A stretch of DNA of 64,000 bases from Paenibacillus oleatilyticus (GTDB lineage: Bacteria > Bacillota > Bacilli > Paenibacillales > NBRC-103111): contig NZ_JAHNZO010000019.1 of NCBI RefSeq assembly GCF_018998565.1, positions 62,001-126,000 on the forward strand, read 5' to 3'. Positions within the stretch are counted from its first letter, which is position 1, and each line of letters begins with the position of its first letter. The position numbers were made by a program, and so were the translations under genes. Shown one piece after another: positions 1 through 8,682 of this stretch. The notes beneath the pieces are model-generated. The model saw only the letters and a list, made by a program, of their open reading frames with translations. It did not search any database and was not told the origin of the DNA.

Positions 1-45
1 TCAATGATTTTTCTGTAAACTAACCGGAAAGGAAGCCCGTACAAC

Positions 46-903
46 GTGAAAAGGTCATTAGCTTTATCCTCCTTTTTTTTGACGCTGCCGTTCGTCCTGA
101 GCCTGTTCTTTGCGCCGGGAGCGCAAGCCGCTTCCGACTTGGCCGACGGTACGTATACGGTTGACTACACCATTGTCAAGGCGGAGAACGAGTCGGCTTC
201 GATGGCGAACGATTATTTCGAGAAGCCGGCGACCTTGCAGGTGAACAAAGGCGAGATCACCGCGCAAATTCAAATGAATCACAGCAAATGGATCACTATG
301 TTCAAAGTGCCGGACAAAGGCGATTTTGCCGATGCGAAGGTAATCAAAAGCGATGAGAACGAAGACACCCGAGTTGTCGAATTCAAGCTTGACGATTTGT
401 CCAAGCCGTTGCTTTCCAAAATTCATGTGACGGTCGAATCGATTAACTACGACCATGATTACACGATCCGTTTTATTTTCGATACGAAGAAGTTAAAGAA
501 AGTCGAATCGGCAGCAAAAGCAGCCTCAGATAAAGCAGGCGCTTCGACTGCGGCTGCGGAGAAGACCGGCGCCGACAAAGGCGCGAAGGCCGGTGCGACA
601 GCTCCGGCTGCGAGCACGAAGCCTGTGGCGACAGCCGACGCTGCCAAGCAGCCGGCGGACAAAGTCATGCTGTCAGCCGACAACCCGCAAACCGGGGATC
701 AAGCGCCCCTTGCTTTCTTTACAGCTTTGTTCTTCATTTCAGCATGCTATCTGGTCCGCAGCCTCCAAAACCACTGGACCCTAAAAGGAGAGAATCCCTT
801 TGAGAAAGCAATTTACCAAAGCCATTGCCGTGTTTATGATGATGTTTGCGCTGCTGACCTTCGTTCAGGCCCCGATGGCCGGAGCCAATCCTGCGCTTGC
901 TGA
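46..903 (+). CDS. NEAT-domain heme-binding surface protein with sortase B-type sorting signal (IsdC-like)
   Basis: The protein has a signal peptide (about residues 1-28), one NEAT domain (about 30-145), an Ala/Lys-rich linker, and NPQTG at about 213-217 followed by a hydrophobic stretch ending in LVRS. NPQTG resembles the class B sortase signals NPQTN and NPKTG, and a sortase B gene closes this operon. The NEAT domain carries the YxxxY heme-ligand pair (YDHDY), so it should bind heme and act as the wall-anchored relay. The GTG start at 46 follows GGAAAGGA. The frame runs about 45 residues past the sorting signal and overlaps the next gene by 104 bases, which is abnormal because such signals usually end in a short basic tail. 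A one-base skip near 765-780 would meet a stop at 782-784. A frameshift or sequence error near the 3' end is therefore likely. Confidence 0.88.
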   Translation: MKRSLALSSFFLTLPFVLSLFFAPGAQAASDLADGTYTVDYTIVKAENESASMANDYFEKPATLQVNKGEITAQIQMNHSKWITMFKVPDKGDFADAKVIKSDENEDTRVVEFKLDDLSKPLLSKIHVTVESINYDHDYTIRFIFDTKKLKKVESAAKAASDKAGASTAAAEKTGADKGAKAGATAPAASTKPVATADAAKQPADKVMLSADNPQTGDQAPLAFFTALFFISACYLVRSLQNHWTLKGENPFEKAIYQSHCRVYDDVCAADLRSGPDGRSQSCAC

Positions 904-1270
904 CGGAACTTATACGGTTGAGTTCACCGTGTTGAAGGATCAAACCAACCAAACGTCCACCATGGACGGCTATCTCCAGAAGCCAGCTAAGCTGGAAGTG
1001 ATCAACGGCAGCAAATTCGTCTCGGTTACGTTGAAAAACAGCGATTGGATTCAATTTTTCAAAACCGAGCAGAACGGAAGCTACGTTGACGCAACCGTGG
1101 TAAGCACGGACCCGGCAGCCAACACCCGCGTCGTTAAATTCCCGGTATCCGATTTAACGGCCAAAACGAACGTGTACACGCATGTGAAAATTACAACGCT
1201 GCCGTTCCCTTACGACCACAAGTACAACGTTCAACTTCAATACAATACGAGCACCATTAAACCGCAATAA
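800..1270 (+). CDS. secreted single-NEAT hemophore
   Basis: A 156-residue protein with a signal peptide (about 1-29, ending near AGA) and one NEAT domain filling the rest. It has no wall-sorting signal, SLH domain or C-terminal membrane segment, so it is most simply a secreted hemophore like the Bacillus IsdX proteins, or a protein held loosely in the wall. The heme-ligand pair is present as YDHKY. The TTG start at 800 sits behind AAAGGAG at 784-790. It begins inside the 3' end of the preceding NEAT gene and is followed by a further NEAT gene in the same direction, so all three are probably one mRNA. The NEAT family role (heme binding and transfer) is established; a free hemophore role for this member is inference. 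Confidence 0.9.
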   Translation: MRKQFTKAIAVFMMMFALLTFVQAPMAGANPALADGTYTVEFTVLKDQTNQTSTMDGYLQKPAKLEVINGSKFVSVTLKNSDWIQFFKTEQNGSYVDATVVSTDPAANTRVVKFPVSDLTAKTNVYTHVKITTLPFPYDHKYNVQLQYNTSTIKPQ

Positions 1271-1382
1271 GCAAGTCATCCAGGCGCGTCGTTGTAGCTA
1301 AGAAGCACCTGTAATCCGCTGCGGCCAGGAAAGCAAGGGGAGCTTGATCCCCGGTTTATTTATGAGACAACAAAGGAGCGTT

Positions 1383-4300
1383 ATGACTTTGAGCAGGACT
1401 TTACAGAAAGCTTTATCCGTTTTTCTAGCCGTCTTCGTATTTCTCGCTGCGGTTCAAATTCCGCTTGCCGGTGCAGCCCCCTCGCTTGAGGAGGGCAGCT
1501 ATACGATCGGTTTAACCGTGCTGAAGGAAGATAAGGACGAGCCGTCGATGGTGAACGATTACCTTCCGAAGCCGGTTCAGGCCAAGCTGGAAGTGAAGGA
1601 CGGGAAGCAATTCGCATCCATCACTTTGCTTAACAGCAGCTGGTGGCAATATTTCAAGACGGAGAACAACGGACAATTCGTCGATGCGGAAGTCGTAAGT
1701 CGGGACGAAGTCAACAATACGAGAGTCGTGAAGTTCGAAGTGCCGGATGTGTCGGCGAAGCTGAATGCCAAGATCCATGTGAAAATTATCGGCTTGCCGG
1801 GCATGCCCGACTTTGTCTACGACAATTATTATACGGTGCGTATCGTTTTCGATACGGACACCCTCGTAGCGGAGCCGGGGGACAAGAGCCGGCTGACGGC
1901 GCTCGTTACCCAAGCGCAATCGGCGCACGATACCGCCGTGGAAGGCAGCCTGAAGGGGCAGTATCCCGCAGGCTCCAGGAGCAAATTGAGCTCGGCGATT
2001 GCACAAGCCAAGGCTGTCGCCGACAGCGCATCGCCTGCGCAGGCGCAGCTGAACAAGGCGGCGGCTGCGCTGCAAGCAGCCCTCGATGCGTTCAAAGCAT
2101 CGGTGAATACCGCAAATCCCGATCCGGCGAAGGACGGCATATACCGCCTTCCGTTTACAGCGCTTCATGCGACGGCGGATCAGACGTCGGGCATGGATTC
2201 GTACTTGGCTAAACCGGGCAAGCTTACGGTTCAGCAGGGGCGCAAGAAGGTATCCTTCACGGTGAAGCAGAGCTCGATCATTCCGCAATTCAAGGTGGAG
2301 CAGGGCGGCGTGATGCTCGATGCCACCGTGGCGAGCCGCAATGCGGCGGACGACACCCGGGTGGTGGAATTTGAAGTGAGCGATCTGACCGCTCTTGTCA
2401 ATGCCGAAGTGCGGGTGGAAACCTCGTACAACGGACAGCTTTACCAAAAAACGCACAAAATCCGCTTGAAGTTCGACTCCGCAAACGCCGAGAAAATCCC
2501 GTCCTCCGAATTGACGGGACCGGCGACCGTGAAAGCCGGACAGCAGTTGAAGCTGACGTTCGGGGTGAGCGGCGTGACGAACAGCGTATACGAGCAGGTG
2601 TACACGCAAGGGCTGACGCTGGGCTTCGATCCGGCCAAGCTGAAGTTGGTTGAAGCGTCCCCGTTGATCAACGGGCTTCGCCTAACGGAGCAGTACGAGA
2701 TCGCGCCTGGACAAGTCCGCTTGTCGACCAGCCTGGACGAAGGCGTGCGGCCTTTGCCGGTAAACAATCGGTACATCACGCTCACTTTTCAGGCGCAATC
2801 GGTGACACAGGCGACTTATGCGCTTGTTGCGTTAAGCGACGTCGTGGTGAACAACCATAACGGGCGGCTCAAGGTAGACGACAGCTGGTATACGCTCGCC
2901 ATTCAAGCGGGCCCGGCCGAGAAAGGGAAGTTGAACGCACTAATCTCGGAGGCCGAAGCGCTGCATAACGCAGCGGTCGAAGGCACGTTCCCGGGTCAAT
3001 ATGCCAATGGAGCCAAGAACGCGCTTTATACGGCGATCCGGCAGGCACAAGCCATAGCCGGTCTGGACGAAGCGGAGCAAGGGCAGGTGGATCAGGTCGC
3101 AGGCGCTCTGGAAGCGGCGATTGCCGGATTTAAAGCTGCGGTCGTGACAAGCCCCCGCACTCCGGTGACCGTGGCAAACGGGCAGTACAGCTTCGATCTC
3201 GTCGTCATCTCCGGCGACCGTTTCGGCTCGTCCGTTAGCTCGTATCTTGAACATACCGGGAAATTGACCGTTCAAGACGGGAAGAAATTCCTCTCGTTTC
3301 AACGGAAAAACGGCGTATCGATTGCGAATTTCCAATTGCTGCGCGCCGACGGGACGACCCGGGATATTCCGACGCAGGAAGCGCCGACTTCGCCGGAGCC
3401 TGAAACCGCCCGTACGTTAGCTTCGGGTGCGGCAGATGTCCGATACGAGATCGACGATGTGACAGCCACCTATCTCGTCAAGCTGGCGGTGCCGAAGGAT
3501 AACGGAACAGAGGAGCGTTCGTTCCGCATCGCTTTGAACAACATCGTGCCTGCTTCGCCCGGAGGACCCGGGCCGGTTAACCCGAACGTGCCGGTCACGC
3601 CGGGAAAAAGCCCGAACGGGCTTGTCGACGGTATATACAGCATCGATTTTAAAGTGTTGAAATACGGCACCGATACCAAATCCGTAATGCAGGATTATGT
3701 GAAAATGCCGGGAAGCTTACAAGTGGTGAACGGGACGCAATACGTCTCGATTGTGCTCAAGCAAAGCAAGGAAATTACGGAATTCAAAGTCGAGCAGGGC
3801 GGTAGTCTGACCGACACGACCGTGGTCAGCACCGATGAGAAAGAAAACACGCGGGTCGTAAAATTCCAAGTGCCGAATCTGGATGAGAAGGTGAAGGGCT
3901 GGGTCAAAGTAGATTGGGCGGCCTTCAACTATTTCCATTCCTATGACGTGCACCTTGCGTTCGACAAAAGCAGCATTAGGCCGCTCAACGGCAACTTGTC
4001 CAAAGTCCTGAACGCCAAGCCGTTTCCTAAATCACTAAAGGCCGGCGAGTATACGATGAACTATACGCTGCTTGTTTCGGCAACAAGCCCGGAGCAAGCG
4101 AAGACGGAAGACAATAAAACGGATAAGAAGGCAGATAAAAATGCGCCGAAAAAATCGTTCATCAACGATCTGGTGAAGCATCCTGCTAACCTGACCATTC
4201 AGGAAGATGGCAAGAAGCTCGTTACTTTCACCGTGAACAAAAGTAAAGAAATGCCGATGATCCAGGTCGAGCGGGATCAGGTCGAGAAGGATGCCGATCC

Positions 4301-5084
4301 GTTTGCCGACGTCAAAGTCGTATCTTCCAATGAAAAAGAAAATACGCGGGTCGTTCAGTTCGAAGTGAAGGACGCGAGCACGAAAAAAGCCCGGATCAAA
4401 ATGGACTGGCCGGACAAATATAATCTGATATACACCGTGGACATGACGTTCGATTTGGACAGCATCAAGCCTGTCAAGAAGGAAGAGGAGAAGAAGGAAG
4501 AGCCTAAGGCGGCGGAAACCAAGCCTGCGGTGAAGGCAATCGTACCTGCGAAGCTGACCGACATCGAGGACCACTGGGCCAAAGCTCTGATCGAGCGGGC
4601 TGCGGCGCTGGGCATCGTCAACGGCTACGAGGATGGCACGTTCCGTCCGGACAACGAGACAAGCCGGGCCGAAGTGGCGGCGATGATCAGCCGGGCGCTC
4701 AAGCTGAAAGGGGAGCAGGGCGAATTGAGCTTCGCCGACCTCGACAGCATTCCCGCATGGGCGAAGGAGAACTTGGCCAGCGTCGTAAGCTCGGGCATCA
4801 TCAGCGGTTATGCGGACGGAACGTTCTCGGGCGACCGGAAGGTTAGCCGGACCGAAATGGCCGTCATGATCGTACGCGCTCTGAAGATCGAGCCGGCAGC
4901 GAATGCGTCTCTTCCGTTCGCGGATGCCGGACAAATTGCGCCATGGGCGCAGCCCTACATTGATGCGGCCCATAAGCTCGACATCGTCGGCGCAAGCTAC
5001 AACCACCGTTTCGCGCCCCATGCGAACGTAACCCGGGTCGAAGCGGTGAACCTGGTATTGAAAATGCTGAACTATGTCAAGTAA
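1383..5084 (+). CDS. large multi-NEAT, SLH-anchored heme receptor
   Basis: A 1233-residue surface protein. In order: signal peptide (1-31), NEAT1 (about 34-160), FIVAR-like helical module (166-243), NEAT2 (248-366), cohesin-like beta domain (370-508), second helical module (513-588), NEAT3 (597-724), Pro/Gly linker, NEAT4 (746-863), NEAT5 (885-1028), Lys/Glu linker, three SLH motifs (about 1056-1230). The YxxxY heme pair is intact in NEAT1 (YDNYY), NEAT4 (YFHSY) and NEAT5 (YNLIY). In NEAT2 the second Tyr is His (YQKTH), and NEAT3 has neither. SLH motifs bind pyruvylated wall polymer, so anchoring is non-covalent, unlike the NPQTG protein upstream. The ATG at 1383 is chosen because AAGGAG lies 5 bases upstream; an in-frame TTG at 1344 has no such site. 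Likely role: capturing heme or hemoproteins at the cell surface. Confidence 0.93.
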   Translation: MTLSRTLQKALSVFLAVFVFLAAVQIPLAGAAPSLEEGSYTIGLTVLKEDKDEPSMVNDYLPKPVQAKLEVKDGKQFASITLLNSSWWQYFKTENNGQFVDAEVVSRDEVNNTRVVKFEVPDVSAKLNAKIHVKIIGLPGMPDFVYDNYYTVRIVFDTDTLVAEPGDKSRLTALVTQAQSAHDTAVEGSLKGQYPAGSRSKLSSAIAQAKAVADSASPAQAQLNKAAAALQAALDAFKASVNTANPDPAKDGIYRLPFTALHATADQTSGMDSYLAKPGKLTVQQGRKKVSFTVKQSSIIPQFKVEQGGVMLDATVASRNAADDTRVVEFEVSDLTALVNAEVRVETSYNGQLYQKTHKIRLKFDSANAEKIPSSELTGPATVKAGQQLKLTFGVSGVTNSVYEQVYTQGLTLGFDPAKLKLVEASPLINGLRLTEQYEIAPGQVRLSTSLDEGVRPLPVNNRYITLTFQAQSVTQATYALVALSDVVVNNHNGRLKVDDSWYTLAIQAGPAEKGKLNALISEAEALHNAAVEGTFPGQYANGAKNALYTAIRQAQAIAGLDEAEQGQVDQVAGALEAAIAGFKAAVVTSPRTPVTVANGQYSFDLVVISGDRFGSSVSSYLEHTGKLTVQDGKKFLSFQRKNGVSIANFQLLRADGTTRDIPTQEAPTSPEPETARTLASGAADVRYEIDDVTATYLVKLAVPKDNGTEERSFRIALNNIVPASPGGPGPVNPNVPVTPGKSPNGLVDGIYSIDFKVLKYGTDTKSVMQDYVKMPGSLQVVNGTQYVSIVLKQSKEITEFKVEQGGSLTDTTVVSTDEKENTRVVKFQVPNLDEKVKGWVKVDWAAFNYFHSYDVHLAFDKSSIRPLNGNLSKVLNAKPFPKSLKAGEYTMNYTLLVSATSPEQAKTEDNKTDKKADKNAPKKSFINDLVKHPANLTIQEDGKKLVTFTVNKSKEMPMIQVERDQVEKDADPFADVKVVSSNEKENTRVVQFEVKDASTKKARIKMDWPDKYNLIYTVDMTFDLDSIKPVKKEEEKKEEPKAAETKPAVKAIVPAKLTDIEDHWAKALIERAAALGIVNGYEDGTFRPDNETSRAEVAAMISRALKLKGEQGELSFADLDSIPAWAKENLASVVSSGIISGYADGTFSGDRKVSRTEMAVMIVRALKIEPAANASLPFADAGQIAPWAQPYIDAAHKLDIVGASYNHRFAPHANVTRVEAVNLVLKMLNYVK

Positions 5085-5175
5085 TGGCAAGCTGAAGCCT
5101 CACAAATCGGATGAGCGGGGATGCCGGGCGACCGGCGTCCTCCGTAATTTTTTCAGGAAAGGAGAAATCGCCAAG

Positions 5176-6069
5176 ATGGGCAAATGGCTGAGTGCTGCAA
5201 TCGTCCTCCTGCTGCTCATAACAGGCTGTTCGGCGAAGGCGAACACTGATGGTACCGCTGCTGCGAATACAGGCACGGAGGCGGTAACGACGCAGCCGGA
5301 GCATCGGATCATCGCCACGACCGTGGCGGCTGCGGAAATCATGGATGCGCTGGAGGTCGATTTGGTCGGGATTCCGACCAGCTATAAGGAGCTGCCCAAG
5401 CGCTATGCGTCCTTGCCCCAAATAGGCAATCCGATGAGCCCGAACATGGAGCTGGTGAAGTCACTCGATCCGACGGACGTATTATCAGTGACGACCTTGC
5501 AATACGACTTGGAGCCGGTCTTCAAAAATGCAGAGATCGAAGCGAGCTTTCTTGATCTGACCAGTCTGGACAAAATGAACGAGGCCATCAAGACGTTGGG
5601 CGGCAAATATGGCCGGCAGAAGCAGGCCGAAGCGATCGCAGCCCAATACGACAAGAAGCTCGCCGAAATCAAGCAGCGGATCGCGGGCAAACCGTCCCCG
5701 TCCGTGCTTATTCTGCTTGGCGTGCCGGGCAGCTATCTGGTGGCGACGGAGAACTCGTACATTGGCGATCTGGTGAAGCTGGCCGGCGGGAGAAACATCG
5801 TACAGGGCGAAAAAGTGGAATATTTGGCCTCCAATACGGAATACCTCCAGCAGGCGAACCCGGACGTCATTTTGCGGGCGGCTCACGGGATGCCGGAAGA
5901 GGTCGTCAAAATGTTCGATAAAGAATTTAAGAAAAACGACATTTGGAAGCATTTCGATGCGGTAAAAAACAACAGGGTATACGATCTGAAGGAACGATTG
6001 TTCGGGACAACGGGAAATCTGGCGGCGATCGAAGCGCTGGACGTTGTGACGAACATGCTGTACCCGTAA
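5176..6069 (+). CDS. isdE: heme ABC transporter substrate-binding lipoprotein (IsdE-like)
   Basis: A 297-residue lipoprotein with lipobox LITGC at the N-terminus and a class III (FecB/BtuF-like) periplasmic-binding fold. Two segments match the positions that ligate heme in staphylococcal IsdE: a Met in NPMSPN and a His in RAAHGMP. It lies between the NEAT receptor gene and an FecCD-type permease, as expected for the membrane receptor that accepts heme from NEAT proteins. The frame is open from 5074, overlapping the previous stop, but the ATG at 5176 is preferred: it follows AAAGGAG by about 11 bases and begins directly with the signal sequence. The iron-compound-binding family is clear; heme as substrate follows from the operon and the two residues. 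Confidence 0.9.
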   Translation: MGKWLSAAIVLLLLITGCSAKANTDGTAAANTGTEAVTTQPEHRIIATTVAAAEIMDALEVDLVGIPTSYKELPKRYASLPQIGNPMSPNMELVKSLDPTDVLSVTTLQYDLEPVFKNAEIEASFLDLTSLDKMNEAIKTLGGKYGRQKQAEAIAAQYDKKLAEIKQRIAGKPSPSVLILLGVPGSYLVATENSYIGDLVKLAGGRNIVQGEKVEYLASNTEYLQQANPDVILRAAHGMPEEVVKMFDKEFKKNDIWKHFDAVKNNRVYDLKERLFGTTGNLAAIEALDVVTNMLYP

Positions 6070-6098
6070 AACTATGGAGTGACAGAGGACGTTTGCAC

Positions 6099-7082
6099 AT
6101 GAACAAAACGATTTGGAGCCTGGCGGCCGTCATCCTTTTGCTCGTCATCATGGTCATCGTATCCGCAACGACGGGCAGCATCAAGGTCGGCGGTTTCGAG
6201 CTGATTCAAGGCTTGGTTACCGGCGAAAACAAGAAAGTGGAAGTCATCCGCGACCTGCGTCTGCCCCGGATCATCGTCGCGCTGTTCGTCGGAGCGGCAT
6301 TGGCGGTATCGGGCGTGCTGCTGCAAGCCGTGATGCGAAGCTCGCTTGCGGACGCCGGCGTGATCGGCATCTCTTCGGGAGCCGGGTTTGTTTCTATCCT
6401 GATGGTCTCGCTATTCCCGGGTCTTTTCTTCTGGCTGCCGTTTTTTGCTTTTCTTGGCGGCGCTTTGGCATGTTTTCTGGTCTATTCGTTCTCCTGGAAA
6501 TCGGGCCTCAGCCCGATTCGGATTATTCTTGTAGGAATCGCCATCAACGCGATGTTTACCGGCTTGGGACAATCGTTTAATTATAGAGGCAGCTATGCGG
6601 TGACCAGCGTCAATCAGGCGACAACGTCTACGTTTCCCCTGAAAACGTGGAGCGACGTCGAAATGATTCTCATCTACGGCACTGCCGGTCTTGTTCTCTC
6701 GCTGCTGCTGTGCTCCTGGTGCAACGTGCTTGCGCTGCAGGACAAATCGGCCCGGAACGTCGGTCTTCCCGTCGCGCGCGCCCGGCTGCTGATCTCTGCC
6801 GTCGCCGTCCTGCTTGCGGGTGTTGCCACGGCTATCGGAGGGCTTATCGCTTTTGTCGGGCTGCTCGTTCCCCATATCGCCCGGCTGCTCGTCGGCTCGG
6901 ATCATAAGGTGCTTATTCCGTTTTCCGCCCTGGCGGGGGCCTTGCTGATCTTGACGGCGGACACGCTCGGACGAACGGTGCTGGCGCCTGCCGAAATTCC
7001 GGCCTCGATTATTATGATGGTGATCGGGGGGCCTTTCTTGATATTTCTGCTTAGAAAGAGTGATCGGGTCCATGGACATTAA
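6099..7082 (+). CDS. isdF: heme ABC transporter permease, FecCD family (IsdF-like)
   Basis: A 327-residue integral membrane protein with about nine hydrophobic segments, typical of the FecCD/BtuC permeases that import iron complexes, heme or cobalamin. Conserved family stretches include LRLPRIIVALFVGAALAVSG near the N-terminus and GLIAFVGLLVPHIARLL towards the C-terminus. The ATG at 6099 follows AGAGGA; an upstream in-frame extension to 5943 only overlaps the lipoprotein gene. It starts 29 bases after the lipoprotein stop and its 3' end overlaps the ATPase gene by 11 bases, so translational coupling is likely. It should form the membrane channel of the heme importer. Confidence 0.92.
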   Translation: MNKTIWSLAAVILLLVIMVIVSATTGSIKVGGFELIQGLVTGENKKVEVIRDLRLPRIIVALFVGAALAVSGVLLQAVMRSSLADAGVIGISSGAGFVSILMVSLFPGLFFWLPFFAFLGGALACFLVYSFSWKSGLSPIRIILVGIAINAMFTGLGQSFNYRGSYAVTSVNQATTSTFPLKTWSDVEMILIYGTAGLVLSLLLCSWCNVLALQDKSARNVGLPVARARLLISAVAVLLAGVATAIGGLIAFVGLLVPHIARLLVGSDHKVLIPFSALAGALLILTADTLGRTVLAPAEIPASIIMMVIGGPFLIFLLRKSDRVHGH

Positions 7083-7854
7083 GTTGGAAATTCAACAGGT
7101 CAGCTTTTCGTACGACAAGAAGCGCGACCAGCTCAAGCAGGTGAACGGCCGGATCGAACCCGGCAAAATCACGACCATTATCGGCCCGAACGGATCGGGC
7201 AAGTCGACGCTGCTCGGCGTGATGTCGCAAAACTACGCTCCGCACAGCGGACAGGTCGTGCTGGACGGGAAAGCGATTCGCAGCTACAAGCCGAAGGAGC
7301 TGGCCAGAAAGCTGGCTGTCGTCCACCAGCAGAACGACGCGCCCTCGGACATCACCGTGGAGAAGCTGGCGGGCTTTGGCCGGATCGCGCATCGGAGCAT
7401 GCTAGCCCCGCACCGTGAGGAGGACGACAAGGCTGTCGAGTGGGCGCTTTCCTGCACGAACCTGCTGGAAAAGCGTCAGGCAACGCTCGACCAATTGTCC
7501 GGGGGCGAGAGGCAGAGAGCCTGGGTAGCAATGGCTTTGGCGCAAAGCACGCCGATGTTATTTTTGGATGAGCCGACAACATTTCTTGACATTTATTACC
7601 AAATTGAACTATTAGAATTAATCAAGAAGTTGAATGCCGATCACGGCCTTACAATTGTCATGGTGCTTCACGACATCAATCAGGCGATCCGTTACAGCGA
7701 CCGCTTGATCGTGATGAAGAACGGCGAGATTCAGATGCAAGGCCCGCCGGACGAGGTCATTACGGAAGCTTCGATCAAGACGATCTATGGCGTGGATGTG
7801 ATCGTCAAGCATGAAGAAGCTGCCGGACTGTATATGATTCCGGTCGGCATTTGA
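7072..7854 (+). CDS. heme/iron-complex ABC transporter ATP-binding protein
   Basis: A 260-residue ABC ATPase. Walker A is GPNGSGKST, the signature is LSGGERQRAW and Walker B is [12 protein letters not shown], with the H-loop His in VLHDINQ. The TTFLD sequence after Walker B is common in FepC/FhuC-type iron ATPases. The ATG at 7072 follows AGAAAGAG; a GTG at 7060 is an in-frame alternative lying too near that site. The gene overlaps the permease by 11 bases. It should energise the heme permease. Compared with the second iron ATPase at 33 kb, it is close in family but has its own permease and binding protein next to it. Confidence 0.93.
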   Translation: MDIKLEIQQVSFSYDKKRDQLKQVNGRIEPGKITTIIGPNGSGKSTLLGVMSQNYAPHSGQVVLDGKAIRSYKPKELARKLAVVHQQNDAPSDITVEKLAGFGRIAHRSMLAPHREEDDKAVEWALSCTNLLEKRQATLDQLSGGERQRAWVAMALAQSTPMLFLDEPTTFLDIYYQIELLELIKKLNADHGLTIVMVLHDINQAIRYSDRLIVMKNGEIQMQGPPDEVITEASIKTIYGVDVIVKHEEAAGLYMIPVGI

Positions 7855-7873
7855 CCGGTATTGAGGTGATGAC

Positions 7874-8671
7874 TTGCACATTCGAAAATGGCTGACGCCG
7901 CTCTGCCTGGGACTGATGCTGTTTTCCGGGTACGAGTTAGCCGGTATTCTCCGAAGCTACCACGACAACCGGGTCGTCATGGCCGAAGCCCGGCAGTTGT
8001 ACGGTGGGCACGCAGAGCCCGAGCTGCCTCGCGCTGAGACCTTGGTAGCCCCGAAGGAGGAGGCTCAGCAGACGGAATCCCCCAAGGAGACTCGTGCTCA
8101 ATTTAAGACTTTGCTCGACGTGAATCCAGACGTGGTCGGCTGGATCCGAATCGGGAATACGGCAATCGATTATCCAGTTGTCCAAGGAAAGGACAACGCC
8201 TATTATTTGAACCGGAACTATAAGGGCGAGGAGGCGAGCGCCGGCAGCATTTTCCTCGACTTTCGCAACGATATCGGCAAAGCTCAGCCGAACACAGTGA
8301 TTTACGGTCATCGCATGAAGGACGGCTCTATGTTCAGTGATTTGAAAAAATTTCTTAAAGATGATTTTTTTAAGGAAAATCTCACTTTTCAATACGATAC
8401 CTTGTATCACAGCTATCGGGCCGAGATTTTCTCCGTCTACCCGGCGACTGCGGATTTGAATTATATTCAGACCGGCTTCGGTAACGAACAAGAATACGCT
8501 GCTTTCCTGCAGAGCCTACAGGAGCGATCGCTGTACAAAACGGACGCCGTCCTCGGGGCGGAAGACCGCATCCTCACGCTCTCAACCTGCGACTATACGC
8601 TCGACCCTGCGAAGGGCAGACTTGTACTCCACGCCAAGCTGATCGAGCAAGATAGGCCTGCGAATCCCTAG
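7874..8671 (+). CDS. srtB: class B sortase
   Basis: A 265-residue membrane-anchored transpeptidase. An N-terminal membrane segment (about residues 7-22) is followed by the sortase B domain. Catalytic residues are visible: His146 in VIYGHRMKD, Cys239 in TLSTCDYT and Arg249 in AKGRLVLH. Class B sortases attach heme-relay NEAT proteins to peptidoglycan through NPQTN/NPKTG-like signals. The probable substrate is the NPQTG protein encoded first in this operon. The TTG start at 7874 sits behind GAGGTGAT, and the gene follows the ATPase by 19 bases. It ends the operon; a terminator-like arm begins at 8683. No heme oxygenase (IsdG/HmoB type) is seen nearby. Confidence 0.93.
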   Translation: MHIRKWLTPLCLGLMLFSGYELAGILRSYHDNRVVMAEARQLYGGHAEPELPRAETLVAPKEEAQQTESPKETRAQFKTLLDVNPDVVGWIRIGNTAIDYPVVQGKDNAYYLNRNYKGEEASAGSIFLDFRNDIGKAQPNTVIYGHRMKDGSMFSDLKKFLKDDFFKENLTFQYDTLYHSYRAEIFSVYPATADLNYIQTGFGNEQEYAAFLQSLQERSLYKTDAVLGAEDRILTLSTCDYTLDPAKGRLVLHAKLIEQDRPANP

Positions 8672-8682
8672 CCCAACCTTAT

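Noticed and set aside
1271-1382. Terminator between the second and third NEAT genes (GGGGA..TCCCC at 1337-1352)
   Set aside because: The stem is only 5 bp and no proper T run follows; read-through to the third NEAT gene is more likely.
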